Shown here: positions 22,965 to 35,822 of the stretch, in pieces
Layout of the letters: each line of letters starts with the position of its first letter
Numbering within the stretch: the first letter of the stretch is position 1
NCBI RefSeq assembly: GCF_004193775.1
Contig: NC_041002.1
Span: 3,087,261 to 3,151,260 of the forward strand
DNA: 64,000 bases
Direction of reading: 5' to 3'
From: Glycine soja
Taxonomy: Eukaryota; Streptophyta; Magnoliopsida; Fabales; Fabaceae
The notes under the pieces: generated by a model
Database searches by the model: none
What the model was told of the DNA's origin: nothing
Seen by the model: only the letters and a program-made list of their open reading frames with translations
Translations under genes and position numbers: made by a program

Positions 22965-24673
22965 CTCTTCTGTTGAGTTACAAATGAACTTTAAAGTAGG
23001 ATTGAGTGCACGAAATGAATGAACATGGAACAAACAGGACCACCTTGCAGGATTGAGACAAAATCTGTTGGAATACAAAGTGAGATGAATAAAAATATAA
23101 ATCTATAGGGCATTTACTCCCTTCAATTCCCCGACAAAATCTTCAAAGCAAAGAGAGCCAAAATATAGACTATAGAGGGCGATTAAAAAAATGAGACTAT
23201 AATTGCAAGGAGACGCAAACATCTTCATAGGTTATAAAAATGACTTAAAAATAATGCCAGATATTATAGAAGTGTATCTTCATTCTTCAGTACTTGATTC
23301 CTACCTACCACACAGCTTCCGTTCATTTTGTTTGTAGGACATGGCTATTGATTACAACATGTAAAAGATTTTCAAACAATTGGTTATTTGTGGAAAGAAA
23401 TAGTCATTGTCACTCCACATAGTAAGACTAGGCCTATAGGAACTTGAATACCAAAACCAAAGTTAGTTGTCTGCAATAACGTTGTGAGGGCAATTTTCAT
23501 ATTAAAATTTAAAACTCCATCACAATAATTCATTGATGTTCATGAAACAAAATCTAATCCACTTTGAGACATGTTGAACCAATTCTTTGTCAATCTCCTA
23601 TATATTTACCAAAACTTCTTTGTGTATCTCTTGAATCCTGATAATTAGTTTTTGTGCACTTCCAAAGGGCATTGATATTTTTAGGATCATAGTATATTTG
23701 TAGTTACTAGTGTTTCATTTTGCTGAAACACTAACACTAGTAAGTAAAAGTTACTATGGGAAACTAAAGTCCAACTCATGTGCAGTCACATGGAAGAGTT
23801 AAAGAAACGGCAGAAAAAGTTTGAATGAAATCAATACGTGGTTAATACAGAATCTTAAGCTCATAGTGAAACAAAGTAGATGGGAAGCGAGACATGCCAA
23901 GAGAGCACAGAAAGAGGGAATGATACTTTTTCATCTCAGGAAAGACAAATCCTAAGATGCCTCATTACCTTCTCCATGTGTCTTTGTGGAAACTTCCCCT
24001 CCCTTCTACAATGGAAATTTTTTCTGCACTTTCATTTTCATCTTGGACAGAGAGAGGGTTTGGAGAGGCAGGAGTGTCAATAAAAGAGAAAACACAACAC
24101 ATGAAACAAGCAAGTTACTTTAGTCATTCTGCAAAGTGCCATTGAACTTTGGGCCACTACAACCCTATGTAGAAGTTTGCCCGTGATAAATAATGTTCGT
24201 GCAAATAAGTAAAATTAAGTTCTAATAAATTATTGATTTTTATTTTAAATTTTTAATACAAAATTTTGTTGTATTAAAATATATCAAAACTTTTTGTTCT
24301 GAGTCTTATAGTGAATTAAGTGATGACGCAATATTATTTTTTATTGATTATATTAAAAAAATCTATTTATATAGAATGTCATAAGTATCACCAATTAATT
24401 GATAAAAAAACTTGTTTTGATGTATTAGAAATTATATGAAACCGAAAAATTTATTAGGACTTAAAATAAAAATTGATCATTTAAATAACATACTTTAACA
24501 TAAAATTATTTATGATAAACACTCTTGTGAAGGGTGTGGCTGTAATTTGACACCCTATTCAAGACTTAATGTCAATGTTGGAATGCTTTCCGGCAATGAA
24601 AACCACCTTAAGCACCCTATTCCACAAATCATTAAAGTAGGATGATGATTGATTATGAGTGTCCATCTTCAAC
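22965..24673. other. Upstream region of the INO-type YABBY gene
   Basis: No gene recognised. A 9-bp stem (AGTGTTTCA/TGAAACACT) lies near 23707-23731. The window 23880-24145 contains two overlapping short open frames without a family signature. The last few hundred bases should hold the promoter of the YABBY gene. Confidence 0.4.
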
Positions 24674-24785
24674 TATAAATGCTTCCTTGTGTCAAAAGAA
24701 CTACAATTTTATCTCTCTATCTCTTCTTTCTCTTCCTCTATCACATACACACTCTCTCACTTACAAGTTACAAATTCAGACAGAT
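24674..24785 (+). promoter_or_regulatory. TATA box and leader of the INO-type gene
   Basis: TATAAAT at 24674-24680 is followed about 30 bases later by a pyrimidine-rich leader (TCTCTATCTCTTCTTTCTCTT), the usual make-up of a plant 5' UTR, ending at the ATG at 24786. Inferred from position and composition. Confidence 0.55.
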
Positions 24786-26842
24786 ATGTCAACACTGAAC
24801 CATCTTTTTGATCTTCCAGAACAGATATGTTATGTAGAATGTGGATTCTGTGCCACCATTTTAATGGTAATGAACTCTTTGGTCACTTTAACTGCACTTC
24901 TCGAGTTCATGTGGTTATGTTTTCTAACTGCACTTGTTGAGTTCATGTGGTTTGTAATGCCACTTTCTATATTTCATTTTTATGTTTTCAATTCAACTGT
25001 GAGATGCAGGTAAGTGTCCCAAGCAGCAGTTTGTCAATGGTGGTGACAGTAAAATGCGGACACTGCACAAGCGTCCTTTCTGTTAACATGATGAAAGCTT
25101 CTTTTGTCCCTTTCCACCTTTTAGCATCTCTTAGCCATCTTGAGGTGATAGGTTACCTTTACAATTCTATGTTTGTTTCCTTTGTGTTGAGTCCAGCGAC
25201 TCACATATTTATCTTTAATTGTTAGTGTCATTTGTTGGATTTTTAACTTAAAATGCATTTGAGACTGTCTCCACTCTCCAGCCAAAAGAAAGTAGTTCAG
25301 AACAAGATGCTAACAAGACTTTGAAGAGACATAATGCATCCATGATGACCTATTCTGATTGTGAGGAAGAGGATGTCATTCCAATGAGTAATGTTGTCAA
25401 TAAACGTACGTAAGCCAAAAGTTACTTTAATAATGCCATGAGTTATTGAGTTTGAAGCATGTTTTCTGTACTCATACTTCCTCATAAATTGTTTTTTTTT
25501 TGTATGCATGGATTGTATGCAGCCCCAGAGAAGAGACAGAGAACACCATCAGCTTATAACTGCTTCATCAAGTAATGATTCAATACACAAAGTTGTATAG
25601 AACTGAAATTCAAACTTTGAATTCTAATACGAGTGTTTATTTAATGCAGAGAAGAGATTAAAAGGCTAAAGGCTGAGAACCCTGACATGGCCCACAGGGA
25701 AGCTTTTAGTACAGCAGCAAAAAACGTAAGGTCTAATTTTTTAAGCTGCTTATTAATTCAACTCATTTACAAATTAGGCAGTCTTGATTGACACACTTGT
25801 TGGGTTACAAGTGTGAGGTGAAGTCCCACATCGGATAAAAGTGGAAAGGTTGAGCACCATACAAGTGAGGAGAAGACCCATAAACCTGAACCTTAAGGTT
25901 TTGGGTTAGAGTGTGGTGTCAGGTCTCCTTATGTGATAACTCGTGCTCAATGTAAGTGTGGTGTCATGGATAATGTAAAGGAGGGTGCTTTTCTTAAGCT
26001 TTATCTTGAAAATATTTTGTCATTTTCAGTGGGCCAATTTCCCCCCAACTCAGTGCAAAGAAGATGAAGAGAGCTGTAGCAGCCAGACAGATCAACATGT
26101 GGATCTTGACTCCCAAGTGGACCCTAATGCTGTGGTAAAATCATAGTTGTTTGAAAAACTAAGCAGTTTCCTCATTTAATTTAAAACAAATGGTTCTCTC
26201 ATAACTGAAACAAATTACTTTCGTTGATAAAGTTAGTTATTAGTAGGAGATTCTTTGGTTTGGCACTGTGCATCTATCTTTAGTATTGCATGTCCCTTTC
26301 TTCATATCACAGGAATAATACAAGTAGGCTCCATTCATTCAATAGCAAAGACTTATCCTCACGGTCGTCGGCAATCAGTGTGGCATTGAGACATTAAACC
26401 GTTTATTAGAAATTATTGTAGATTCTCAATAAATTATGATCAGTATATGATGTTGGTTAACATGGTGTTCTCAAAATATGTAGAATACCCATTAAAAATT
26501 TACTACATGCTAGAGGCTACTAGACAAGAAGAAATAACACTGAAGTAAATAAGACACGCTAATACTAATTAACACAAAATTACAATCTTGCTATTCTTGT
26601 AATGTAATGTCTGTAGCTAGTCAATTTTCTGACACCGTCCTTCACATGTGCTAACTTTTCTAGAGTTGTGTAGGTGTACTTCAAATACAACTTTAAGCCT
26701 ACTCTTTCTAATATAGCACTTCATTGTAATGAGTGTGTCACTTCATGTGTGAAACTTCCAGGTCAATGAAGAAGAAGGTCAAGGTTTACGTGGAAGAAAG
26801 GTCCCAAAGAATTCCATATTGGAAAGGACATCGTTTGAATGA
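24786..26842 (+). CDS. INO: YABBY transcription factor, INNER NO OUTER type
   Basis: Seven exons: 24786-24866, 25010-25144, 25282-25405, 25523-25571, 25650-25725, 26030-26134, 26762-26842. All junctions are GT-AG and the product is 216 aa. Residues 15-46 form the C2C2 zinc finger (CGFC at 19-22, CGHC at 43-46) in the YABBY context LFDLPEQICYVECGFCATIL. Residues 114-160 are the HMG-like YABBY domain (PPEKRQRTPSAYNCFIK, EEIKRLKAENPDMAH, FSTAAKNWANFPP). The C-terminus RGRKVPKNSILERTSFE is the INO-clade signature as I remember it, distinct from FIL/YAB2/CRC/YAB5. INO directs growth of the ovule outer integument and acts in the nucleus. Small deviations are Ser32 in VSVPSSS, where relatives often have Cys, and Glu18 before the finger. 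Intron 5 carries a retroelement LTR. Nothing indicates loss of function. Confidence 0.93.
25798..25960 (+). mobile_element. Solo TRIM LTR in intron 5 of the INO-type gene
   Basis: Starts TGTTGGGTTACAAGTGTGAG, continues with AAGTCCCACATCGG, TTGAGCACCATACAAGTGAG and TTAAGGTTTTGGGTTAGAGTG, and is followed by TGGTGTCAGG, close to a Met-tRNA primer site. The same LTR family is found at 40799-40996 and, reversed, at both ends of the TRIM at 48180-48680. The orientation is that of the gene. The right boundary is approximate. Confidence 0.65.
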
Positions 26843-28243
26843 AGAAAGTTCAGATTATGTGACATAATTAACAAGAACGTTATTTTTTGTAACATTAAGG
26901 TTGCCACTAAATCTTTTTCCTAATGAAGAAAATATGCTCTTGGTAATGAAAACGAATTAAGTAGGCTGAGAGCTGACATTTTGAGACTTTAGGAAGTGCT
27001 TAAATTGATAGTTTTATCTGACACCTTTCTGTTCCAGTCCACCAGTTCTATTAATTAGTCTTCTTGACCACAAAGGGTTTTTTTTTTGGCTCACGTAAAT
27101 GTTTATTTGTTGAAGTGTTGCTTGATATTAATTCAATAATTCTCAGACTCTCTGCATGTTATTAAGGGCTATAGCAGATAATGGCTACAGATTTTCGTGT
27201 TAGATAAATATAGGTCACGTTTATTGGAATTGGAAATACATATAAAAATTGTTAGCCACATAACTGAGTTAAGACCTTCAAGACTATTACTATTAGAAAT
27301 TTGCGATTGTTGATTTTGTCATATTACTAAAGAACCGGATTATCTTATTTTATAATTCTTTCGAAATTAGTCACGTAATACACAAACGCGGACCAACACC
27401 CCTGGTGGTAAAAAAAAATTACAAGTCAATCCTCAAAACAATCATCACTCTGACTAGGAATACATGCTTAACCTAACAATAATCCCTGATCTATCTTTAA
27501 CTAAAGTACATAAAAGCCCACACATTACCCTGTCTCAGATTTCTAAATTTAACTATTAATAAAAATATCAATTATAGCACAAAAATAATAAGAATAAGGA
27601 AAACATGAAATTTAATGATTTATAAACTTACAAATTATTTTCAAAATTCAAATATGCTCCTAATATAATATCAACTAAACGGTTTAACTCAATCATAAAT
27701 TGGAGGACTTATACCATAAATTTGACCATGAAGAACATATTTTGATAAATTAGGCCAAGAAGCATATTGAAATAAGTTAAAAAGCTTAAGCTTTCAATAA
27801 GTTCTTTCAAACACCCTCTTAGTTTCTTTTGAAAAAATGAAATTGATTTCAGGAAGTGGACCTTGGAAAATAGGAGCTAAAAGTGGAACGTGGCGTTAAG
27901 ACTTAGCCGAAATAAGCATTATGTTAGCCGATTTAGTTATGGTCAAGCCAATAGTGGCCAGCGTTAAGACAATCTAGGATAGTTTGTTTAGATTTTTCAG
28001 TATAAACATGCACTCTGGATATGTTTATAAGTACCTTCAACCAAAATCAATCAATGCAATCCTTTTTTTTTTTTTCAGTTTATATTCTGCTTTACTACTT
28101 TAAATTTTGTTCTGTTTCTTTACACTTCAAATTATTTTAAATTCTTGTTACTCTTGCATTCAATCAAGTGCTCTCTGGAGTCACTTGAGAACCCATACCA
28201 AATTAAGAGGCCAATTTTTCCTCTAAGGCTTTACCTTGATCAT
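26843..28243. other. 3' flank of the INO-type gene and intergenic DNA
   Basis: Apart from the expected 3' UTR, no gene is recognised. Segment 27835-28240 has the feel of an LTR (short leader-like wording TCAATCAATGCAATCC followed by a long poly-T and CTCTGGAGTCACTTGAGAACCC), but no second copy or target duplication was found. Confidence 0.4.
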
Positions 28244-28615
28244 TAGGGGTGGGAATAGGTCAAGTCAGGCTTGGCTTTGAAAGACCTGAGCCTAGTCTAC
28301 GATGAATCTTTGAGGCCTTAATATAGCCTATCAAAGACTTTTATTTTGGTTTAGCCTAATCTTTTTAAAAGTCTGGCATTGCCTGATAGCCTTTTTAAAA
28401 GCCTTCTTCCTAATAAATATTTAATATTTTATGGGATAGGAATGTAATAGAAAAGTTAAAAAAGGAAAGTCAATCAAAATAATGATGAATATAAAAAAAC
28501 ACTATGATTAAAGTCCTTGATTATAGGAATAGAAGTTATGGGACATGATAGTTTAAAAAAAATGAATTATATCCAAAAAATAATATTATATATTGATACC
28601 AAAAAAATAATATAA

Positions 28616-28712
<97 letters not shown>

Positions 28713-28872
28713 TCTATCAGGTTTATAAGGCTTTTAATAAGCCTACGAGCTTGATCTATTTGATTTAATAAGCTTTTAAAAAAGTCTAAATTTAACATTT
28801 TAATTAAATAGGCCAGTTCAGATCAAACTTTATGTAGATTCTGTAAGCCGGCCTAGTCTATATCCACCCCTA
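28244..28872. mobile_element. hAT-like MITE with an internal microsatellite
   Basis: The left end TAGGGGTGGGAATAGG and the reversed right end TAGGGGTGGATATAGACTAGG are inverted copies. Further matches inward include AGGCTTGG/AGGCCGGC and AAGCCTTTTAAAA-type wording around the repeat. The flanks GATCAT and AACCAT partly match an 8-bp target duplication (5 of 8). Ends of this TAGGGGTG form are typical of plant hAT MITEs. The element is split by a 94-base TA run. Confidence 0.6.
28617..28710. repeat. (TA)47 microsatellite
   Basis: About 47 uninterrupted TA units, the longest simple repeat in the window, lying inside the MITE at 28244-28872. Confidence 0.95.
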
Positions 28873-31466
28873 ATAACCATGAACTCTCTTCCTAGATTGC
28901 AGCACTCTAACTTGCTCAAGGAGAAATACTTGTGTGGGCACAAATTCAACACAATCACTCTGAGGTACAATCAATGAATAAATTACATGTAATCAAATTA
29001 AAATAAAAAAATGTCAATCTATAAAATAAAATAAAAAATTAAGAATTCAGGGCAACATCTTCTTCCTCGTATTTCTCTAATCAACAACACCTTTGCCTTG
29101 CTATGCCTCCACTACCGATTACGAACACCATTTATATCCCTGACTGCTAATTAACTCTCACAGTTGAATTAAGGGAAAGCACCCTTTATGAACCAGAATC
29201 CTATCAATGTAAATCTTCACATGTAGTTTTTATAATTTATTAAATATTAAATCGTTTTTACAGGAGAAATTGCATAAATAAATTGATAATTTGAGGTGTT
29301 GTGTTTGTGTGAAACAAGTTCATGCAATGTTAAGTTGTGTGGTATGTTGGTGTCTTGCAATTGTTAAGGATCAATTGAAACCAGAATACATCTTGACCAG
29401 GATGAACATTGATGAGGATAATGTTTAGTCCTGTGGTGTGTTATGTGCACTAAAAATAGACTTGACTCTTTTATCATTTGGGTTTTTTACTTTTAGGATT
29501 CTGTAAGTAGTTTGTGGTAGTAAGGATAAAGGAATAAGTTTCACAATCGTCACTTTCCCCAAACTTGAGAAATGTTTATGGGCAGCCATAGAGATACAAG
29601 AAGACGACGGTTACACGAAAATGTGTTTGAGAAAAATCAGGGTTTGTCTTTTTCTTCAAATGTTGTATTGTTTATTTATTTTATTTTGTTTTCTGATTTT
29701 GCAAGTTGCCATTTTTATTTTAATTTCATTCCTTATAAATTCTTGTTTATTATGCCTTAAGAATGATATATTGGATTTGTGTTCACACAATTATTTCTGT
29801 TATTTTTCATTATTTTTTATACAAAATCTTTAAAATCATAAATCAATGTAATAATATGGTGACATTTTTATAATTATTTATAAATTCTAAAAATAAAAGG
29901 ACAAAATCACCTTCTGAAATCAAACAAATCCCTAATTTATGGACTAGTGGAGACTTGATACTTTTTTTTCTTTCTCCAAAGCACATCCTTTTATATTCAC
30001 CTAATTTCTATTCCCAATTTTTCTTACATTTCTCTGGCTGTCTCCTTTTCTTTCTTAAAATCCTAAAATGAGCTAATTAGATAGTTCTACATTTAGTTAG
30101 GATTGTATTGAAGTAGGATTTTAAAAGATTATTTTAGCACAAATTTTTTTTTGTAAGTTTTAAAGATTATGTAAAAATATTATGACTTATAATATTTCTT
30201 TACAAGACTTGTATGTTAGTTTCAATTTTAATAGATTTATATTATAAAAATTTAAAGGATTTGAAACAACTTTATAGATTTATAAGATTTGAAAGGATTA
30301 TGTGAATTTTTAAAAACATATTCAAAATTACAAGAGTTAATGAAAAAATAATAAGAAATGATAAGGTTTAGATAAAAAAAATCAATATATTTTTTTTAAT
30401 CTTTTAATAATTATATTAATTTTAGTTTTATGTCCTCCTATACTAACCTTTCTTGTAATAACATCTTCTCATTTTTACTTTTGGATTTAAACAATAAATA
30501 TTTAAAACTATATGTTGGTTTTCTGATTTTTTTTAATTACTACAATTATTTTATGATAAATCTAATGACATATTTAAATGGGTGCAGCAATAAGTATATA
30601 CTAGAAGGGAATAGTGAGTAATGAGGATGTAAGATTGGTAGGAAGGTTACTAAGTTATATAGATGACGAAATTAAGGATGACAATTACGAAAATATTGTG
30701 TCGAGTAAATGATTGATATAGTTAGTATAAGAAATACATGATTAGTCATAGCATATAAGACAAGTATTCATTTAATTTAGAAAATAGATGAGAAATGTAG
30801 AGGGAAAAAGTATATTTGACATTTTTTATTCCAAAAGAATAGAAAAAATATATATGACACACACATCTTGAAGAATATTAAAGAGAGATGGTATGTGTAA
30901 TGAGAGAAAAAAAATTGGTAATCAATAGAAAAAAAAAGTCTAGCAAAATCTTAAAGGTTTGGGTAAGATTGTTTGATAGATGTTTTATACTAAAAAGTAT
31001 GATGAAATTCATCGAAATTCTTCTTAAAAAATAATCAATCAAAATTTGTATATTTTTGAATATCAAAAGACTTTCTATAAGTTATAAAAAATTCTAATTG
31101 AATACCACTAAATTTTGTTGTCTTCTTTAAAAAATATTAAAAGTCTTAATTGATACCACAAAAGTTATTTATATTATTTAAAAATCGTGATTGAATATTA
31201 CAAGACTTTTTATTATAAAAAGTTGTTTAAAATTCTAATCCAATGGAGTCCCCTTAATCTTGAAGTCTATATTCATTTGTTTGTCTTTGTTCAATTGTCT
31301 ATGAACTCTTTTATATTCAAAAGATACATCTCATTTTCCTTCATTATTACAATATTTAAACTATCCATGCATACAATTCTATGAACTTTTAAGTTTTTAC
31401 CTTCCTTGATCATTGAATAGTTCTTCCTCCCAAGTATTCTATGAAGAAGTAAATGGATAATTTGCT
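28873..31466. other. AT-rich intergenic DNA without a recognisable gene
   Basis: Read on both strands; short open frames such as 29572-29760 and 30430-30621 show low-complexity hydrophobic translations of AT-rich DNA and no family signature. No paired repeat ends were secured. Confidence 0.45.
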
Positions 31467-31475
31467 TAACTTTTA

Positions 31476-32195
31476 GGTTAAATTTCATTTTTGGTCCATT
31501 ATATTTTAATGGTTTTTTTTTTACTTTCGTATATTAAGTTTTAAAAGTTTTATTTTGATCCTTTATGTTTTCAAAATTTTCATTTTGATCTTTTATGTTT
31601 TTGAAAGTTTCATTTTGGTATTTTTTTTTATTTTTGTTAATAAATGTTAGTGTTCTGTTAATTTTTAAATAGTTAATTTAAAATAGTGTGGTTAAAAATC
31701 GAAACAAGACCCAAAATTACCACCGTGACATCAGATCTGAAGCTTCTCATCACTGTTGGGGTCCAATGTTTCTGATCTATGTTGGTGCTGGGTTGTGGTG
31801 TGACTATGGGGTGGCACAATGGTGTTATTTGGTAGATGGATGTTGTAGATCTAATTTATTTGTTGATGATGATTGTAGTGCTAAGGAGGTTGTAGATTTG
31901 AGTGAACAGTAATTGCATTGTTTGTGCTATGGTGGTTATAGAGTATACAAAAGAAGATGATGGAGGTTAAGGAAATAAGTGATTAAATGCATTTTAAAAA
32001 GATAATGATAGTTTTTAGCTGTCACTATTTTAAATTAATTACTTCAAAATTTAAAGTTAATGACACACTAATGTTTGAAAATAGAAATTAGAAGAAATAA
32101 CCAAAATGAAACTTTTAAAATTTAATATACGAAAATAAACTTTTAAAAATATAAAGGATCAAAATAACATAATGGACCAAAAGTGACATTTAGCC
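31476..32195. mobile_element. Mutator-like non-autonomous element with long TIRs
   Basis: The left arm (31476-31690) and right arm (31995-32195) are inverted copies over about 200 bases. Left GGTTAAATTTCATTTTTGGT and reversed right GGCTAAATGTCACTTTTGGT mark the ends, with inward matches TCCATTATAT, GTATATTAAG and TTTAAAATAGTG. Flanking TAACTTTTA (31467-31475) and TAACTTTAT (32196-32204) share their first seven bases, compatible with a decayed 9-bp Mutator-type duplication. The 300-base interior has an open frame (31688-31912) containing RSEASHHCWGPMFLIYVGAG that I do not recognise. Confidence 0.7.
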
Positions 32196-32204
32196 TAACT
32201 TTAT

Positions 32205-33252
32205 TATAATGGAGAGTACCTAACTTGAAGAAAAGACTATACTTGCCTCTTCTATTTATCCCTTGTTTGTGAGATTACAAGGTTTATTTCTTCTGTGTTT
32301 AGAGAGGTGCAAGTTGGACTGTGCAATTGTTAGTTGTAGCTTGCTTATCAATTGCAACTAAAATGGAGAGATTAAAGTGCCTTAATCTATAGAATTAAAG
32401 GTATATTAGAATCTTGCAATCATGTAGAATAGTTAAATATGATTTTGTTATGTATATTATCCTCTACTTTTTCCTTCATAGGCTACTTCCTACTTCCTTG
32501 ACAAGATCACTTGTTAGCAGCATCCAGTAAAGTCATCCATTTTAAGATCAGTGAAGCTCATCCTTAGCATAATCAAAGGTATTCTCAGTATTGTATCTGA
32601 ACATTTGGTCCTTCTATACTCTGTTTTCCTTGAAAACCTCCTATCCTTTCTACTTATCATTATCGTTCTTTAACTACTCTTGTTTTTTTACTTGTGTTTG
32701 TGTTTCCAGAGTTTGATAAAGAAGGATAAGTAAGACTGAAATTGACAATAATCCTTAGTTGCGAATAGCATTAGAAGGTCTCAAATCCAACTGTTTCTAT
32801 TTACTTAATTATCATAATTTGTTGTCTGAGTTTTTTTATATTATTATTGTTCATTTCATTTACTTAATTAATCAATAACGGGGTGATTTATGGATTTTGT
32901 TGCCTACAATTGCAAGAGTTGACTTGCAAAGAATTAAAACTTTTTCAAACTTGGATTGGAGTAACAAAATTTTCATGATCTTATCAGTTTTTGTGTCAAG
33001 TCTTTGCAATTACCATGGAGGAACAAGTCTAGAATCAAGACACCGTGTCTCATTCATAACCCGTGTGACACGCAATCCATGAAACTAGCAAAATCAGTGG
33101 ATTTCCAATGATGCTAGTATATCAATTGGTATTCTGAATTAACCAAACAGGTATGGTTAAATGGTGACTGTGAAACTATATCATGATGTCATGCATATAC
33201 TGTTTGTATGAATGGACAAAAGGTCATTTAAAGATGACAAATCAATCATTGT
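32205..33252. other. Intergenic DNA left of the copia element
   Basis: No gene recognised. The stretch 32470-33080 is less AT-rich and reads like old genic sequence in places, but no exon with a known product was found. I specifically looked for upstream exons of the bisphosphatase fragment found at 40.1 kb and did not see them. Confidence 0.4.
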
Positions 33253-33501
33253 TGGAAATAAGAAAAAATTTCAACAAAGACACAATAAAATGAAGGTTGA
33301 CACTCTAATGCTTTACTTCATACTTTCCAATCTTTAAATACAAAGATTCATAATAGAAAATAATGGCAAATAAAGATACCCATTAATTTGTAACAACCCA
33401 TAAATTCTAATTAAAACAAAAACATGTAACCACATAACAATAGAAATTCTAACATAAACTCTAATAAAGTATAATAAAATAAATACTAATTCACATTCTC
33501 A
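33253..33501 (-). repeat. 3' LTR of the copia element
   Basis: On the minus strand it runs from TGAGAATGTGAATT to TTATTTCCA, preceded by the purine tract AAGGAGGAGTGT. It is clearly homologous along its length to 39641-39897. Confidence 0.85.
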
Positions 33502-35758
33502 ACACTCCTCCTTACATCATTAACTATTAACTCCAAGACTTTCTCTTAGATTCTCGAACCTTCCTTTCAAAAGTGGCTTTGTAAAGATATTTGCCAATTG
33601 GTCTTCTGTTTTACAGTATTGTAATAGAACCTCCCCTTCCTTTTGAACTTTTTTTAAGGAAATAGAGTTTAATGTTGAAGTGTTTCGTCTTCCTGTGAAA
33701 GACTAAATTATTTGAGATTGCAATTGCAGCTTGATTATCTATAAATACTTGGTTGAATTTGTTTGAATCATTTACAGATCAAAAAGAATTTTCCTCACCC
33801 ACAAAGCTTGATTAATAGTTGCAGTAGCAGGAATGAACTCTGCTTTTGCAGTTGACTATGCCAAAATATCCTGCTTCTTTGAAGTCCAACAAAACACTCC
33901 AAAACCAAATGTAAAATAATAGTCTGAAGAACTTTTCGTATCATCCAATGATCCTCCCTAATCAAACATGCAAAATATCAAGTCTTGTTGCAGTAAGATA
34001 CATGAAACAACAAACAAGACTTCTGAAATTAGTCTCATCCACCTTTTCTACATCATCATCCTTGCAAAGCTTCAACTTGTGAAATATTAGAGTACTTACA
34101 ACTTTATAGTTTTCCATTAGGAACTTCTTCAAACTCTCTTTTGCATATTTCTTTTGGCTGACAAAAGTTTCTTTTATGTTTGACTTCCATTTTGAGAAAG
34201 AAAGCCATTTCTCCAAAATCTGTCATTTCAAAGACCTTCATCATATCTTGCTTGAACTCCTCAACATACATAATATTGCTTCCTGTTAATAAAAGATCAT
34301 CCACATATAGAGAAAATTTTAGAATCTTAGAATTCAAGCACTTCACATAAAAAGTTGGCTCATTGAGGTTTTTTCTGAAGCAAATACTCAACAAGTACTC
34401 ATTAATTATGTTGTACCAAGCCCTTGGAGTCTGCTTCAAACCATACAAGTACTCAGCAAATAAACCTTGTTTTCTTGCCCTTTAATTGCAAAACCCTCAA
34501 GTTGTTCAACATATATCTCCTCCTACAAATAACCATTGAGAAAGGTAGACTTCACATCTAGTTGAACCACCTTCCAACATTTTTGTGCTGCCAAAGCAAG
34601 GACTGATCATATCAAGATGAGCCACATGAGCAAATGTTTTAGAAAAATGAACTCCAAAATACTTGAGCATACCCCTTCTCTACAAGTCTGGCCTTGTGTT
34701 TTATTAATAGAACCATCTGCGTTGAGTTTGATTCTAAACACCCATTTAACACCAATAACATTTTTGTGTTTGAGTCTAGAAGCCAATTCCCAAGTTTGGT
34801 TCTTCTCTTTGATCATATTGAGCTCCTATTTCATTGCGACTATCCTCTTTGAATCCTTCTATGCTTCGGTAAAATTTTCAGGCTCTAACACAACAATATT
34901 ACGTCTTTCATAAATATCAGAAGGCAATTTAGTTCCTCTAACATGAGGATCATCAACATTTTCATCTTTCATAAAAGAAAAATCAGAAATTTGCTTCCAT
35001 TTATCTTTCTCCCAATTCCGTAGTTTATCTTCAACAAAATGAACATCTCTGCTTATTAGAATCTTGTCAGTTTATGGTCGGAAGACTCTATAAGCATTTG
35101 AAGTTGTACTATAATCAATGAAGATTCCAGCCTTTGTTTTTTTATCTAACTTATCTCTTTTTACCTTTGGCACATAAGGAAAACAAATAAACCAAAAACT
35201 GTGAAGTTTTGAACAAAAGGCTTATGGCCGTACCATGATTCAAAAGGAGTTTTCCCTTGTGCCTCCATGGTAGGAAGCCTGTTTAACAGAAATACGGCTG
35301 TATTAACAGCTTCAACCCAAAATTTCTTTGGAAGTCCTGCCGTAACTTTAATAACTAAATAAGAAAATAATAAATTAATAAATTAATACATAAATAAATA
35401 AGAAAAAATAAAATAAAAATTATTAGGTCATAAATTCTCACTATATAAGCCAAATGTTAACTTAGAGCAGCTTTTTGGGAAACACATTCTATTCCTTTCT
35501 TCTTTTCTGACGCACAAGAACCCTAACAGAGCAATTAGAGGAGGAGCTCTAGAGAGCACCAGAGACGCCACCATTGCTAACAGAGAACATTTAAGCGACT
35601 ACCTCGAGGTAAGGGATGAGTTACTCACGCTTGGGGATTAGAATGAACATGTGTAGGGATCCCTAGAGGATCAATTTTTGGGTTATTTTGGAGTGTTTAT
35701 GAATTTAATTATGTTTTCATGTTTAATCACGGATTGAGTGTGTTTGATGAACCAATTG

Positions 35759-35822
35759 GTGTTCTGTTGCGAGTTTGTTGTAGAATTGATGTGTTCTGTT
35801 GCGAGTTTGTTGTAGGATTGAT
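35759..35822. repeat. 2 x 32-bp tandem repeat in the solo LTR
   Basis: The unit GTGTTCTGTTGCGAGTTTGT plus TGTAGAATTGAT occurs twice in tandem with one mismatch. Confidence 0.9.

Noticed and set aside
23707..23731. Small hairpin with a 9-bp stem
   Set aside because: Stem too short to distinguish from chance in AT-rich DNA.
27835..28240. LTR-like segment before the hAT-like MITE
   Set aside because: No second LTR, target duplication or primer site was found; kept only as a remark in the intergenic entry.
28586..28798. 70-aa minus-strand frame
   Set aside because: It is a readout of the (TA)47 repeat inside a MITE.
32470..33080. Possible upstream exons of the FBPase fragment left of the copia element
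   Set aside because: I looked for the conserved substrate-binding and catalytic exons (such as FDPLDGSSN) and did not find them.
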